From the NCBI GenBank assembly GCA_019218315.1, contig JAHUUI010000001.1:417722-481721 (forward strand): a stretch of 64,000 nucleotides of DNA, given 5' to 3'. Within the stretch, counting starts at the first letter, position 1; every line of letters starts with the position of its first letter. The stretch comes from Cardiobacteriaceae bacterium TAE3-ERU3. Its GTDB lineage: Bacteria > Pseudomonadota > Gammaproteobacteria > Cardiobacteriales > Cardiobacteriaceae. The notes beneath the pieces were generated by a model. That model did not search any database, was not told where the DNA came from, and saw nothing but the letters and a program-made list of their open reading frames with translations. Both the position numbers and the translations under genes were made by a program. Positions 37,884 through 46,917 of this stretch are shown in pieces.

Positions 37884-39056
37884 GTGAATATCGGGTTCAG
37901 CTTATCCCCAACATGGCTCACGCCACAGCACGATCCATACCTGCACTACGACATTGCGCTGTATATCGATGTTGCGCAACGCGCCGAAGCCGCGGGCATT
38001 GATTTTATATTCAAGCCGGACAGCCTTTATCTCAGCCCCGATTCGCACAGTCACGCCCCCAAACACGGCAGCCTCGACCCAACCTTGCTGCTCGCCGCCA
38101 TCGCGACGCACACCAAACGCATCACGCTGATCACAACCATCTCGACTACGTTTGTGCCGCCTTACCTGATTGCGCGGCAAGTACAAACCCTGCAATGGCT
38201 AAGTGACGGTCGTGCCGGCTGGAACATCGTCACCTCGCTTGACGGTGCCGCTCTGTTCGGACTCGATGCCATGCCCGATAGCCAAAGCCGTTACGCGCGT
38301 GCCCACGAAGTCACCGCATTGGTCAAAGCACTGTGGGCAAGCCATGATGAAGATGGCTTGCACACCGTTGAGCATCCTGATTGCTGTGGCGTGCTCAATG
38401 TACCAATGCACCCGCACGGTCAGGCCAAGCTGTTTCAGGCGGGTGCATCAGACGACGGGCGCGATTTTGCCGCCGCCACTGCTGATGCCATCTTTGCCGC
38501 CACACCAAATCTCGACAGCGCACTCAATCTCAAGCACGACCTGCAACAACGTGCCACAGCACAAGGGCGTGATGCAGATGCCGTGCGCGTCTTACCCGGC
38601 ATTTATCTGTTTCTCGGTGAAACCCGCGATGCCGCACAAGCACTTTACGAACAGGCGAACAGCCACATCAGCCGCGAGCAGCGCCTCTGCGCACTCAACA
38701 CTTTACTTGGTGCTGATTTCAGCCACTGCACTGATGACACCCGCCTCACCGAGAAAGACTTGCCACCAGCGACAACTACAACGCGCAGCCGCACCCACAC
38801 TAACCTACTACGCCGCCTTATTTGCCGTGAATCACCAACGCTTGGCGAGCTGCTCATCCACCCCGAAGTCATTCATTCCGCGCATTGGGTCATCGTCGGC
38901 ACGGCGGCCGATGCCTGCGCCGAAATTCGCCGCTGGCAAGATGCAGGCGCAATAGACGGCTTTATTGCTCTGCCCGGCGGTGGTGATGATTCCCTACAAC
39001 GCTTTTTTGACCAACTTATGCCGCTCTTGCGCGACACCAACCGGAGACAATCATGA
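37884..39056 (+). CDS. LLM-class flavin monooxygenase (NtaA/SnaA/DszA family)
   Basis: The 390-residue protein is a bacterial-luciferase-like, FMNH2-dependent monooxygenase. The N-terminus is GFSLSPTWLTPQHDPY and the subgroup signature is LSDGRAGWNIVTSLDGAAL. The LLM insertion and C-terminal helix bundle are present. This subgroup includes nitrilotriacetate, EDTA and dibenzothiophene-sulfone monooxygenases, enzymes that break C-N or C-S bonds of chelators and sulfones. The start is GTG with a weak ribosome-binding site. The stop overlaps the TonB receptor start (ATGA), so the two products are made together. I infer that it may oxidise the imported ferric chelate to release iron. A sulfur-scavenging role is the alternative. 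Confidence 0.85.
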   Translation: MNIGFSLSPTWLTPQHDPYLHYDIALYIDVAQRAEAAGIDFIFKPDSLYLSPDSHSHAPKHGSLDPTLLLAAIATHTKRITLITTISTTFVPPYLIARQVQTLQWLSDGRAGWNIVTSLDGAALFGLDAMPDSQSRYARAHEVTALVKALWASHDEDGLHTVEHPDCCGVLNVPMHPHGQAKLFQAGASDDGRDFAAATADAIFAATPNLDSALNLKHDLQQRATAQGRDADAVRVLPGIYLFLGETRDAAQALYEQANSHISREQRLCALNTLLGADFSHCTDDTRLTEKDLPPATTTTRSRTHTNLLRRLICRESPTLGELLIHPEVIHSAHWVIVGTAADACAEIRRWQDAGAIDGFIALPGGGDDSLQRFFDQLMPLLRDTNRRQS

Positions 39057-41140
39057 AACAAAAGACCCTCTACTGCACCATCGCACTCTTGCTCGCCAAC
39101 GCCGCACAAGCGCAAAGCATCCAACCGGTTGCACTTGACGCCATCACCGTCACCGGTGAGCGCATCGAGCGCAACCTATTCAATACTGCCAGCTCGGTCG
39201 CCATCATCAGCGACGAGAAAATTGCCAACAACCCGCACCAGCAAACGATCAAAGAAACCATTGCCAACCTGCCCAATATCGCCCAACCCATGACGGTTGG
39301 CGCACCCATCATTCGTGGCCAGGCAACACAAGGGCCAAACGAACGCGCCACCGCCTTTTTTAGTGGCACCGTACCACGTGCGACCATCAACATTGACGGT
39401 CAACCACTGAGCTTTAACGATCTCAGCTTTGGCGTCAATAACCTGTGGGATGTCGAACGCGTCGAAGCCTTCCGCGGTCCGCAAACCACCAGCCAGGGCG
39501 CAAACAGCATCGCCGGTGCCATTGTGGTCAACAGCAAAGACCCGACCTTCACCCCCGAAGCCAGCGGGCAGCTGATCTACGGCAGCCGTGACAAAAAGCG
39601 TGCCTCACTCGCCGCATCTGGTGCACTAATTGACGACAACCTTGCTGCGCGCATCGCACTCGACTACTACGACCGTGATACCTTCCGCCACTTCATCAAC
39701 CCCGACTTCAACCCCGGCGACGCCAGCACTGATCTTCAGGCAAAAAATGCACGGGTCAAGTTTCTCTACCTGCCAAGCGCCATCCCAGAACTCGAAGCCA
39801 AGCTGACCTTGAACCACCGCGACTCGACCGGTCCACAGGCCGAAGTCGTCAGCGAACCCTTCAGCGCGCTGCAAGACGACCGGAATACCGAGGTCAGCTG
39901 GAAAATCAACAGCAATGCCGCGATTGCCGATCTGAGCTACGATTTCAGCCCAAACGTCACCTTGCACAACCAGCTACAGGCCAGCAAACTTAACGTTCGA
40001 CGCATCACCAACCCCATGGATAACGGCGGTGCAAATATCGACCAGCATGACATTAGCAACGAAACTCGCCTGACTTTCTCAAGTGACGACAAAAGCCTCA
40101 GTGGCGTTGGTGGACTGTACCTGCGCCGCACTGATGCAGAAGAATCCCTGTCAACCTTCGGGCGGCAACCCGGCACCATCCTCAAGCATATCTTTGATGA
40201 CGAAAAACGCAGCAGTGGCGTGTATGGAGAACTCACCTATCAGGTCACTGACCAACTCGCCCTGACCGGCGGTTTGCGTTGGCAACAAGACAGCTTCCAG
40301 CGTAGCGGCAGCAGCGGACTGGCTCCCGGTATGCACCTAAACTACGATGGCAGCTTCCACGCACTGCTGCCTAAATTCGTCGCCAACTACCAATTCAATG
40401 ACCAATTCAACGCCGGCGTCATGGTCAACAAAGGCTACAACCCTGGCGGCGTCAGCTTCAGCTTTACCCAGCGTAAATTCATTCCGTTCAAGCCCGAGCA
40501 AGTGTGGAACTACGAGCTGTTCAGCCGTGCCAGCCTACTCGACAACCGCTTGCACCTCAATGCCAACCTGTTTTACAGCGACTACAAAGACGCACAGCGC
40601 TTTGTGCGCATCCCACTACCCAACCCTGGAAACAGCGGTTTAAACGCCGACACCTTCACCGTCAATGCCGAACGCGCCACTGCATGGGGCAGTGAATTGG
40701 CCGCTGATTATGCGGTCAACGAGCGCCTCAACCTCAATGCCAACCTCGGCGTACTCAAGACCAAAATCAACCGCTTCAGCAATACCGTTGCCGATTATCA
40801 GGGCAAATCATTCGAGCTTGCACCGAGCTACACCTTCGGCCTCGGCGCACAGTGGAAAATTAACGACCAATGGCAACTCTCAGGTAACCTGAAACGCACT
40901 GGCAGCTACTACAGCGACGACCTCAATACAGAAGGTTACAAAATCGCCCCATACACCGTGGTCAACGCCAAACTCGACTGGCAACCGCACGACAACATCA
41001 AGGTATTCACCTACGTCAATAATCTGTTCAATGACCAGTCGCCAACAGCCATTTTCGCCCCCGGCCGTGGCCAGAGCTTAAAAACAGCCGATATTGTCGC
41101 ACCGCGCGAATTTGGTGTTGGCATCCGTGCGGATTTCTGA
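39053..41140 (+). CDS. TonB-dependent siderophore receptor
   Basis: The 695-residue outer-membrane receptor has a signal (cleavage after AQAQ) and a TonB-box-like segment LDAITVTGERIERN. The plug domain (about 45-150) has VERVEAFRGPQTTSQGANSIAGAIVV, and a 22-strand barrel ends in a terminal Phe (GVGIRADF). The barrel segment VNKGYNPGGVSFSF ... FKPEQVWNYELF matches ferric-siderophore receptors of the FyuA type. It overlaps the monooxygenase gene by 4 nt and is followed 15 nt later by a binding-protein gene. Confidence 0.92.
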   Translation: MKQKTLYCTIALLLANAAQAQSIQPVALDAITVTGERIERNLFNTASSVAIISDEKIANNPHQQTIKETIANLPNIAQPMTVGAPIIRGQATQGPNERATAFFSGTVPRATINIDGQPLSFNDLSFGVNNLWDVERVEAFRGPQTTSQGANSIAGAIVVNSKDPTFTPEASGQLIYGSRDKKRASLAASGALIDDNLAARIALDYYDRDTFRHFINPDFNPGDASTDLQAKNARVKFLYLPSAIPELEAKLTLNHRDSTGPQAEVVSEPFSALQDDRNTEVSWKINSNAAIADLSYDFSPNVTLHNQLQASKLNVRRITNPMDNGGANIDQHDISNETRLTFSSDDKSLSGVGGLYLRRTDAEESLSTFGRQPGTILKHIFDDEKRSSGVYGELTYQVTDQLALTGGLRWQQDSFQRSGSSGLAPGMHLNYDGSFHALLPKFVANYQFNDQFNAGVMVNKGYNPGGVSFSFTQRKFIPFKPEQVWNYELFSRASLLDNRLHLNANLFYSDYKDAQRFVRIPLPNPGNSGLNADTFTVNAERATAWGSELAADYAVNERLNLNANLGVLKTKINRFSNTVADYQGKSFELAPSYTFGLGAQWKINDQWQLSGNLKRTGSYYSDDLNTEGYKIAPYTVVNAKLDWQPHDNIKVFTYVNNLFNDQSPTAIFAPGRGQSLKTADIVAPREFGVGIRADF

Positions 41141-41155
41141 GGTGGATTTCTGAAC

Positions 41156-42061
41156 ATGAATTATTTTCGTAAACTGGCATTATTATCATCAATTGGCCTG
41201 TGCATACTCACTGCACAGGCGATGGAGATCGATACCGCACGTGGAACGGTCGATCTACCCGATGCACCACATCCATTGGTTGTCTATAATCTTGGTGCGC
41301 TGGATACATTGCTCGCGCTCGGCGTACCCATCGACGGTGTGCCGCAAAATACTTACCGCGAGCAAGATATACCCGGCAATCCTGCCCCTGTCGGCAGCAT
41401 CTTTGAAGCAGATCTCGAAGCCGTCGCCACACTGCAACCGAAGCTGGTCATCGTCGGAGAACGCTCGCGTAAACAATACGACACCTTGCGCGAACTCGCA
41501 CCCACCATTGATCTATCACTTGGCGCTAACGGCGGTGAACATATTTACCAAAACGGCATCACCCGCGCCCGCCAACTCGCCGCCCTATACGGCAAGCAAA
41601 CCGAAGCTGAAAATCTTATCGCCAGCCTCGAAGCCAGCCGCGATGCAGCCAAAGCTGCCGCACAAAACAGCGGAAGCGGGCTAATCATACTGACCAGTGG
41701 CCGCATTATTTCGCTGCTTGGCAAAGACTCACTGATCGGCTGGCTGGTGCAGGAACTCGATCTTGACCTGATCGACGACAAACCACAAAGCCGCATCACC
41801 GACATCGAACCGATCAGTTTTGAATATCTCGCTGCCAAACAGCCCGACTGGCTGATTGTCATCGACCGAGACCAAGCCATCGGGCAGGCATCAGGCAGCA
41901 ATGCCGAGACACTGTTTGATAACGAGCTGGTCGCGCAAACACCGGCGGCCAAAAATAAACGCATCATTTTCCTTGACGGCAAAGACGCCTCACTCGCCAT
42001 AGGCGGCCTCAGCACAATGCAACGCACATTGGACACACTAGGTAATGCTTTGAAGCCATAA
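41156..42061 (+). CDS. Second siderophore-binding protein (CeuE/FatB-like)
   Basis: The 301-residue protein has a signal peptide (cleavage after AQA) and is clearly paralogous to the protein at 30888-31784. It begins MEIDTARGTVDLPDAP, where the other has VDIESARGTIDAPENP, and shares VIVGERSRKQYD and PDWLIVIDRDQAIG. It has no permease or ATPase of its own, so it may feed the transporter encoded at 31938-35300. It is the last gene of the AraC-regulated cluster, with a terminator after it. Confidence 0.9.
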   Translation: MNYFRKLALLSSIGLCILTAQAMEIDTARGTVDLPDAPHPLVVYNLGALDTLLALGVPIDGVPQNTYREQDIPGNPAPVGSIFEADLEAVATLQPKLVIVGERSRKQYDTLRELAPTIDLSLGANGGEHIYQNGITRARQLAALYGKQTEAENLIASLEASRDAAKAAAQNSGSGLIILTSGRIISLLGKDSLIGWLVQELDLDLIDDKPQSRITDIEPISFEYLAAKQPDWLIVIDRDQAIGQASGSNAETLFDNELVAQTPAAKNKRIIFLDGKDASLAIGGLSTMQRTLDTLGNALKP

Positions 42062-42092
42062 AAAAACCGCGCCAATAGTGGCGCGGTCCTTT
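42061..42092. terminator. Terminator between binding-protein and TonB receptor genes
   Basis: ACCGCGCC pairs with GGCGCGGT (6-nt loop), with AAAAA before and a T-tract after. It is shared by the convergent genes. Confidence 0.85.
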
Positions 42093-42111
42093 AATTTCTG
42101 GTCAGGATAGA

Positions 42112-44226
42112 TTAGAAATCATAGCGTAAATTAATAGCGAAATTACGTCCTGGCTGGGTGTAATTGTCAAGATTAATTGGCTTACCACTACGAGAAACAC
42201 TGGGCAAGCCATTAACATCTGAACTGAGCCAGTACTTCTTGTTAGTAATATTATATACACCGGCAGTAATGGTCAGGTTATCAATAGGCTGCCACCAACC
42301 AGTTGCATCAATTACACCGAAGCCAGGCGTGCGGAATTGTGTTTCCTTGCTTGGTTTTTGTCCCTTGCCAGCCAGCGTCCAGTCAATGTTTCCACCCCAT
42401 TTATTATCCTGATTGTAGCTCAGGCCAAAAATGGCTTTACTCGGGTAGGCCTGACTCAGGGTTACACCATGTGAAGCTTCGTTGCCAATGCGACCGCGCA
42501 TCCATGCAACAGCGGCATGTGCATAAAGCTGCTGATTAATGGCGTAACCTGCTTCAAGTTCTGCCCCATAGGTTTTAGCTTCATTAACGTTGAATGGGCG
42601 TAATACGCTTTTTGGTACACCTTTGCTGGTCACACCAAAAGTACCATCGCGTTCAAAATCGATAAAATCACGGAATTGGCTGTAGAATCCGGTCACTTTG
42701 AATTCAAGCTGATCTGGCACTGCATAGCTGAAGCCGATTTCATAGTTGTTGGATTTTTCAGTTTTGAGATCTGGGTTAGGCAGAATAAAGCCAAAACCAT
42801 GGTCAAAGCTACCGATATTACTCGCATCAGCAAGACGCGCACCACGCGAGTATGAAGCGAAAATATTACTGTTGTCATTGATCGGCATAACGACATTAAT
42901 GCTAGGCGTCACAACAGTTGTGTTGCCATTTGGAATATAGCCATCTTGTGCGACTAAAGCTGGGTTAACTCGATAAGCCTGATCAACATCTGAGCTTAGG
43001 CGCTGATGTGCGATACGAATACCAGGAGAAACGCTCAAACCATTGGCAAAGGTCATCTGATCTTTAGCGTAAAGAGTGAAGGTGTCACGCTGAGTAACTG
43101 GCATATAGCGAATGCTGCCATACTTACTGTCAAGCCTATAATCAAATTCATCATTGTCATAAGCAGCACCGAATAAAAATTTATGCTGCATGCTGCCAAA
43201 ATCAAGCTGCTTTACACCATCAAATTGTACGTTGAGATTATTTTGTTTGAAATGGCTGGTGCCATAAGTTTCTGTTGTTTGGCTGTAGTTATTAACAGAG
43301 GCTTGTACACTAGCTTTATCCAATCCCCAAACGTTGGTGAAATTACCTTCAGCCTTAAAACGTTTACGTTTCGTTGGATCCGTATGCGCTTTTGCTTGTG
43401 GATTATATCGTGGGATAACTTGCTGCTTGTGATCGAAATACTCACCAGTAAGGATGATGCTGCCATTTTCTACGGCTAGTTCACCTTTGGCAAGAATATT
43501 CTGCTGATCAATATCCTGCTTGTCGTGTAGTGTCTTATCTACGTCATTACCCATATTTTTAGTTTCATGGCTATGACGACGAGTATATGCAACCAGTCCA
43601 CTAAGATTACCTTGAGCTGCAGCAACCATTGCTGTTGCACTTGCTCCTTTATCTTTGCTTGTGTAGCCAGTTTTTAGTGAAGCAAAAAAAGGAGCATCTG
43701 CATCAACAAGATCACTAGGATCATAGGTTTGCATATTCACTGATCCAGCAAGAGCACCACTATTTTGCTTAGGTGAATGTAGGCCTTTAACAATATCAAT
43801 CTGTTTGAGAGTATCAGTCTCAACAAAATTACGACCTCCGGAGGTATAGGGTCCAAACGCAAAATATTCTGGCATTTTTTGACCATCAAGTGTCAGCTCC
43901 GTATAGTTCTCGCCAAATCCACGAATACGTAGTTGATCTGCACTACCATTACCAGAGGAATTAATTTCTACCGCTGGATTCTTCTTAACTGCGTCGCGCA
44001 AATTGTTCACACTAGGATTACGCAAAACATTCAAGTTAACCACATCTACATTTGGTAGAGTATCGTCAATATCATTAATCGTATTACCGATGATAGTAAT
44101 TGGCTGAAGCTCTGCGGGTTGTTGTGCCAATCCAAAAACTGGTTGAGATTGCTCCTGTGCTTGTGCCGTAACGACCGATCCCGTCACAGCCAATATCACG
44201 CAGCGGCATAAAATATTTTTGTTCAA
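42112..44226 (-). CDS. TonB-dependent receptor, heme/metal type
   Basis: The 704-residue receptor has a signal (VTAQA) and a TonB-box-like PITIIGNT. The plug carries LRDAVKKNPAVEI and QLRIRGFGENYTELTLDGQ, and the barrel ends in LRYDF. LAGSVNMQTYDPSDL and the later LPNPDLKTEKSNNYEIGF resemble the hemoglobin/heme receptor family, whose NPDL box lies at this place. His-rich loops (RRHSHETKN) and the adjacent Zur-like operator also fit a ZnuD-type zinc receptor. GC and codon use are lower than in the other receptor. The substrate is uncertain. Transcription starts in the operator-rich region 44227-44512. Confidence 0.88.
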   Translation of the reverse strand: MNKNILCRCVILAVTGSVVTAQAQEQSQPVFGLAQQPAELQPITIIGNTINDIDDTLPNVDVVNLNVLRNPSVNNLRDAVKKNPAVEINSSGNGSADQLRIRGFGENYTELTLDGQKMPEYFAFGPYTSGGRNFVETDTLKQIDIVKGLHSPKQNSGALAGSVNMQTYDPSDLVDADAPFFASLKTGYTSKDKGASATAMVAAAQGNLSGLVAYTRRHSHETKNMGNDVDKTLHDKQDIDQQNILAKGELAVENGSIILTGEYFDHKQQVIPRYNPQAKAHTDPTKRKRFKAEGNFTNVWGLDKASVQASVNNYSQTTETYGTSHFKQNNLNVQFDGVKQLDFGSMQHKFLFGAAYDNDEFDYRLDSKYGSIRYMPVTQRDTFTLYAKDQMTFANGLSVSPGIRIAHQRLSSDVDQAYRVNPALVAQDGYIPNGNTTVVTPSINVVMPINDNSNIFASYSRGARLADASNIGSFDHGFGFILPNPDLKTEKSNNYEIGFSYAVPDQLEFKVTGFYSQFRDFIDFERDGTFGVTSKGVPKSVLRPFNVNEAKTYGAELEAGYAINQQLYAHAAVAWMRGRIGNEASHGVTLSQAYPSKAIFGLSYNQDNKWGGNIDWTLAGKGQKPSKETQFRTPGFGVIDATGWWQPIDNLTITAGVYNITNKKYWLSSDVNGLPSVSRSGKPINLDNYTQPGRNFAINLRYDF

Positions 44227-44355
44227 TGTCTTTCTCCAAAATCTAAAAGAAAATCAAATATTAACGATAATACAAAGTATTAACCCGTAATTTCTTTACC
44301 AAACCAAATACCGCCTCACCTGATGCCGAGTAGTTATTTCAGTGTAAACATCAAA

Positions 44356-44400
44356 GATAATAAGTATCATTTATGACAAAAATTGTATCATTAATGACAA
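44356..44400. promoter_or_regulatory. Fur-like box with two 16-bp direct repeats
   Basis: GATAATAAGTATCAT (44356-44370) matches the Fur 7-1-7 pattern at 12 of 15 positions. Overlapping and following it are GTATCATTTATGACAA (44364) and GTATCATTAATGACAA (44385). These differ at one base and start exactly 21 bp apart, two helical turns, as for side-by-side repressor dimers. Confidence 0.6.
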
Positions 44401-44464
44401 TTAATATCAATTTTTATTAAAAGATAGATGACTTTCCAAACAGTAATAAAATTAGATTGCCTTA

Positions 44465-44489
44465 CTAAATGTTACGTTATAACATTTAG
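44465..44489. promoter_or_regulatory. Zur-like operator upstream of the DUF4198 gene
   Basis: A perfect 10-bp dyad CTAAATGTTA / TAACATTTAG with a 5-nt centre matches the gammaproteobacterial Zur consensus (AAATGTTA..TATAACATTT) at nearly every defined position. It lies 24 nt before the DUF4198 start and may also act on the divergent receptor. Confidence 0.6.
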
Positions 44490-44512
44490 TCTTCATTTTT
44501 AGGGAGATTCTT

Positions 44513-45247
44513 ATGCTAAATCACAAACTTTTTGCAGCTGCTTTGCTTGCTATCGCCACACCACTGGCTTTTGGTCACGGCGCATGGGTTGCCGAACGCG
44601 TTGATGCACCAACTATCGTTTACGGCCATGGCGCAAGTGATGAATCCTATGACCCAGAAAAGATTACTTTCGTACAAACATTCGACGAACATGGTCAGCC
44701 GGTAGATATTAAGTTGGATAAACGGGAAAAAAATGCCGGCTTCAATGCAGATGATGCGTTTACTAGCGTAGCTGTCATTATGGACAATGGCTTTTGGACG
44801 AAAGACAGCAACGGCAAATGGCACAATCAGCCAAAAAATGAAGTAGAAGGTGCTCAGTCTGCAAGCCACTCCGTCAAGATTGCTTTTGGTATCACTGACC
44901 ACGGAGACTTACCTACTATTGAAGCATTGCAAGAACTGCCGCTAGTCATCCTGCCACAAAGTGACGTGATGCACAGTAAGCTTGGCGACAATATTGATGT
45001 GATTGTTTATCATCATGGCAAACCCGTTGCTGATGCAAAAATTATTGCCGATTATGTCGGCGACAGCGAAACCGTGGTCGCAACCACTGATGCTCAAGGC
45101 AAAGCAAATCTAGCGGTACGCAATCAAGGGTTAAACGTCATTGCCGCCAGCTATAAAGTCGATCCGCCAGCTGATGAACAAGAAAAAGCGGATAAAGTCA
45201 GCTATACCACAACATTGTCATTCGTCAACGAACACCACGAGCACTGA
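44513..45247 (+). CDS. Periplasmic DUF4198 protein
   Basis: The 244-residue exported protein has a signal (cleavage after AFG) and starts HGAWVAERVDAP. This is the DUF4198 pattern, in which an N-terminal His after processing and Ig-like domains are typical. A His/Glu-rich end NEHHEH is present. DUF4198 proteins are linked to TonB receptors and to nickel, cobalt or zinc uptake. The Zur-like box upstream and the divergent receptor suggest a periplasmic metal-handling partner. AGGGAG precedes the ATG. Confidence 0.82.
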   Translation: MLNHKLFAAALLAIATPLAFGHGAWVAERVDAPTIVYGHGASDESYDPEKITFVQTFDEHGQPVDIKLDKREKNAGFNADDAFTSVAVIMDNGFWTKDSNGKWHNQPKNEVEGAQSASHSVKIAFGITDHGDLPTIEALQELPLVILPQSDVMHSKLGDNIDVIVYHHGKPVADAKIIADYVGDSETVVATTDAQGKANLAVRNQGLNVIAASYKVDPPADEQEKADKVSYTTTLSFVNEHHEH

Positions 45248-45268
45248 TCTTATCTCGTGACTATACTT

Positions 45269-45297
45269 AGGCCACCGCTTTCCTGCGGTGGCCTTTT
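45269..45297 (+). terminator. Terminator of the DUF4198 gene
   Basis: GGCCACCGC pairs with GCGGTGGCC (6-nt loop), followed by TTTTAAT. Confidence 0.88.
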
Positions 45298-45394
45298 AAT
45301 AAGACACAAAATTTCCCAATATTGACTGGAAATATTTTCCCATTCTGTCATCCAATCATTGATTTAACATCAAGCTTTTCATAGCATAATATTT

Positions 45395-45413
45395 GAAATT
45401 AGTTCTCATTTAA
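45395..45413 (+). promoter_or_regulatory. Fur-like box before the DUF2470-SIP gene
   Basis: GAAATTAGTTCTCATTTAA matches the 19-bp Fur consensus in about two thirds of positions, including the block TTCTCATT. It lies 25 nt before the start codon. Confidence 0.45.
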
Positions 45414-45437
45414 TATGTTTATCCCATTGGGAAATCT

Positions 45438-46547
45438 ATGACTCAGTACACACCAATCACAGATCAGGATCAGAAGCTCGATATTATCGAACACGTCAAT
45501 CAGGATCATCCCGAAGAACTGCTCACACTCACCCAATCATTTAGTGACTATCCAAATGCCACTAGCGCCACCATTGTCGATATGTACAATGAAGGCATAC
45601 TTATCCGTGTACAGCCCGATAACATAGAAACCTTCATTCCCTTTCAGATTAAAGGTGAGCTCGAAGAGCAAATTCTCTACCTCGCCTATCTCGCAATGAG
45701 TAAACAGGGCAAAAGCTTCGACAATCGAAAGCAGTTCTTTACCGTTATCAGCAGCGAACACATCACCCCAAACATGCTGCGCATCCATATCGAAAGCCCC
45801 GCCCCCTTACCCGAGAACAGCCCCGGCTACGCTTACTGGTTCGCATTGAAAACCCTCGCAAAGCAGCCCGACCAACCCGTGCAGGAAACCGCAAACAACT
45901 GGACTGCTCGACTCTTTAACCGAGGCCTGCTGTGGCTGATGAAGCACCTTTCCAGCCAGCGGCGTAATCAAATCCTGCGCAGTATGAACAAAGGCGCACG
46001 CTATTACACCCTACGCAACGCATGGCGTAGCGATGACGGTGCGACTTTTGCCGACCGTGGCAGCATCGACGTTTTCCTGCACGGTGATACGCCCGGTAGT
46101 AATTGGGCACGCGGCCTTAAAGCTGGCGACATTATCCATAGCCAAGCAGAAACTGCCGATAAACATGCTCATTTACACCAAGGAAAAGCCCTGCTGATTG
46201 CTGATGAAACCGCTTATCCGGCACTTGCAGGCATCCTTGACCACTGGCAAAACGCTTCGCCACCACACATCATCATCCTGAGCACAGCCGATAGTGAGCA
46301 AGGTTACTTTACTGACGAAAGCTTCCCGGCCGGTAGTAACGCCATCCGTATCACCTGCTCGCCTGAACAACAAGGCGAGCGTACTATTGCTGCAATCAAA
46401 AGTTTGACGACTATTGATTGTGCATGGGGCGCACTGGAAAGCGAATCCGCCAAAGCTATTCGCCATCACCTGCGTAATCAACGGCTATTAAGCGGCAAGA
46501 ATAATCACGTCAAAGCCTACTGGCGACTTAGATCCGACGAAGCCTGA
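45438..46547 (+). CDS. DUF2470-SIP fusion, ferric-siderophore reductase
   Basis: The 369-residue fusion has an N-terminal DUF2470 domain (about 10-90; IIEHVNQDHPEELL), otherwise found at the end of HugZ-type heme-utilisation proteins. It is joined to a siderophore-interacting protein of the ViuB family (about 105-365). In the SIP part the FAD-binding motif is KGARYYTLRNAW, and the C-terminal KAYWRLRSDEA is the NAD(P)H-side hallmark. SIP proteins reduce Fe(III)-siderophore in the cytoplasm to release iron, here from chelates brought in by the transporters nearby. The combination hints at use of both heme and siderophore iron. Confidence 0.85.
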   Translation: MTQYTPITDQDQKLDIIEHVNQDHPEELLTLTQSFSDYPNATSATIVDMYNEGILIRVQPDNIETFIPFQIKGELEEQILYLAYLAMSKQGKSFDNRKQFFTVISSEHITPNMLRIHIESPAPLPENSPGYAYWFALKTLAKQPDQPVQETANNWTARLFNRGLLWLMKHLSSQRRNQILRSMNKGARYYTLRNAWRSDDGATFADRGSIDVFLHGDTPGSNWARGLKAGDIIHSQAETADKHAHLHQGKALLIADETAYPALAGILDHWQNASPPHIIILSTADSEQGYFTDESFPAGSNAIRITCSPEQQGERTIAAIKSLTTIDCAWGALESESAKAIRHHLRNQRLLSGKNNHVKAYWRLRSDEA

Positions 46548-46629
46548 TCACTCACCCACCCAATTCGTAAAGTCATATTCTCCGTATCGTCCTACAATAA
46601 AAATCCGTCCGCAAACAGCAGGAATAATC

Positions 46630-46866
46630 ATGAACAGCCAAGAGAAAAAGCGTTTTATAGTTGGTATTGTCATTGGTATTGTGATTAGCACAGCCATCTT
46701 CACTGTACTGCAATATTTTTTCTCTACCGGCAATAGCTCACCGCTAAAAAACATCGTCGGTAGCATTATATTTGCGCTGGTATATACAGCCAGTATGTAC
46801 TGGCTATTCACCCGCAAAAAGAAAAAACAACAAACCCAGAACCATCAGGACAGTGCGCTGCATTGA
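46630..46866 (+). CDS. Small two-helix membrane protein
   Basis: The 78-residue protein has two hydrophobic helices (about 9-31 and 41-61) and basic ends, typical of a small inner-membrane protein. AGGA precedes the ATG. No family was recognised. It lies between the SIP gene and the nitroreductase on the same strand. Confidence 0.6.
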   Translation: MNSQEKKRFIVGIVIGIVISTAIFTVLQYFFSTGNSSPLKNIVGSIIFALVYTASMYWLFTRKKKKQQTQNHQDSALH

Positions 46867-46917
46867 GTCCTGCCATCACATCCCCATCACATGACGAAAT
46901 ATAAAACAGGAAATGAC

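Noticed and set aside
42112..44226. Firm assignment as a heme receptor
   Set aside because: Sequence features favour it, but the Zur-like operator and DUF4198 partner leave zinc or another metal open.
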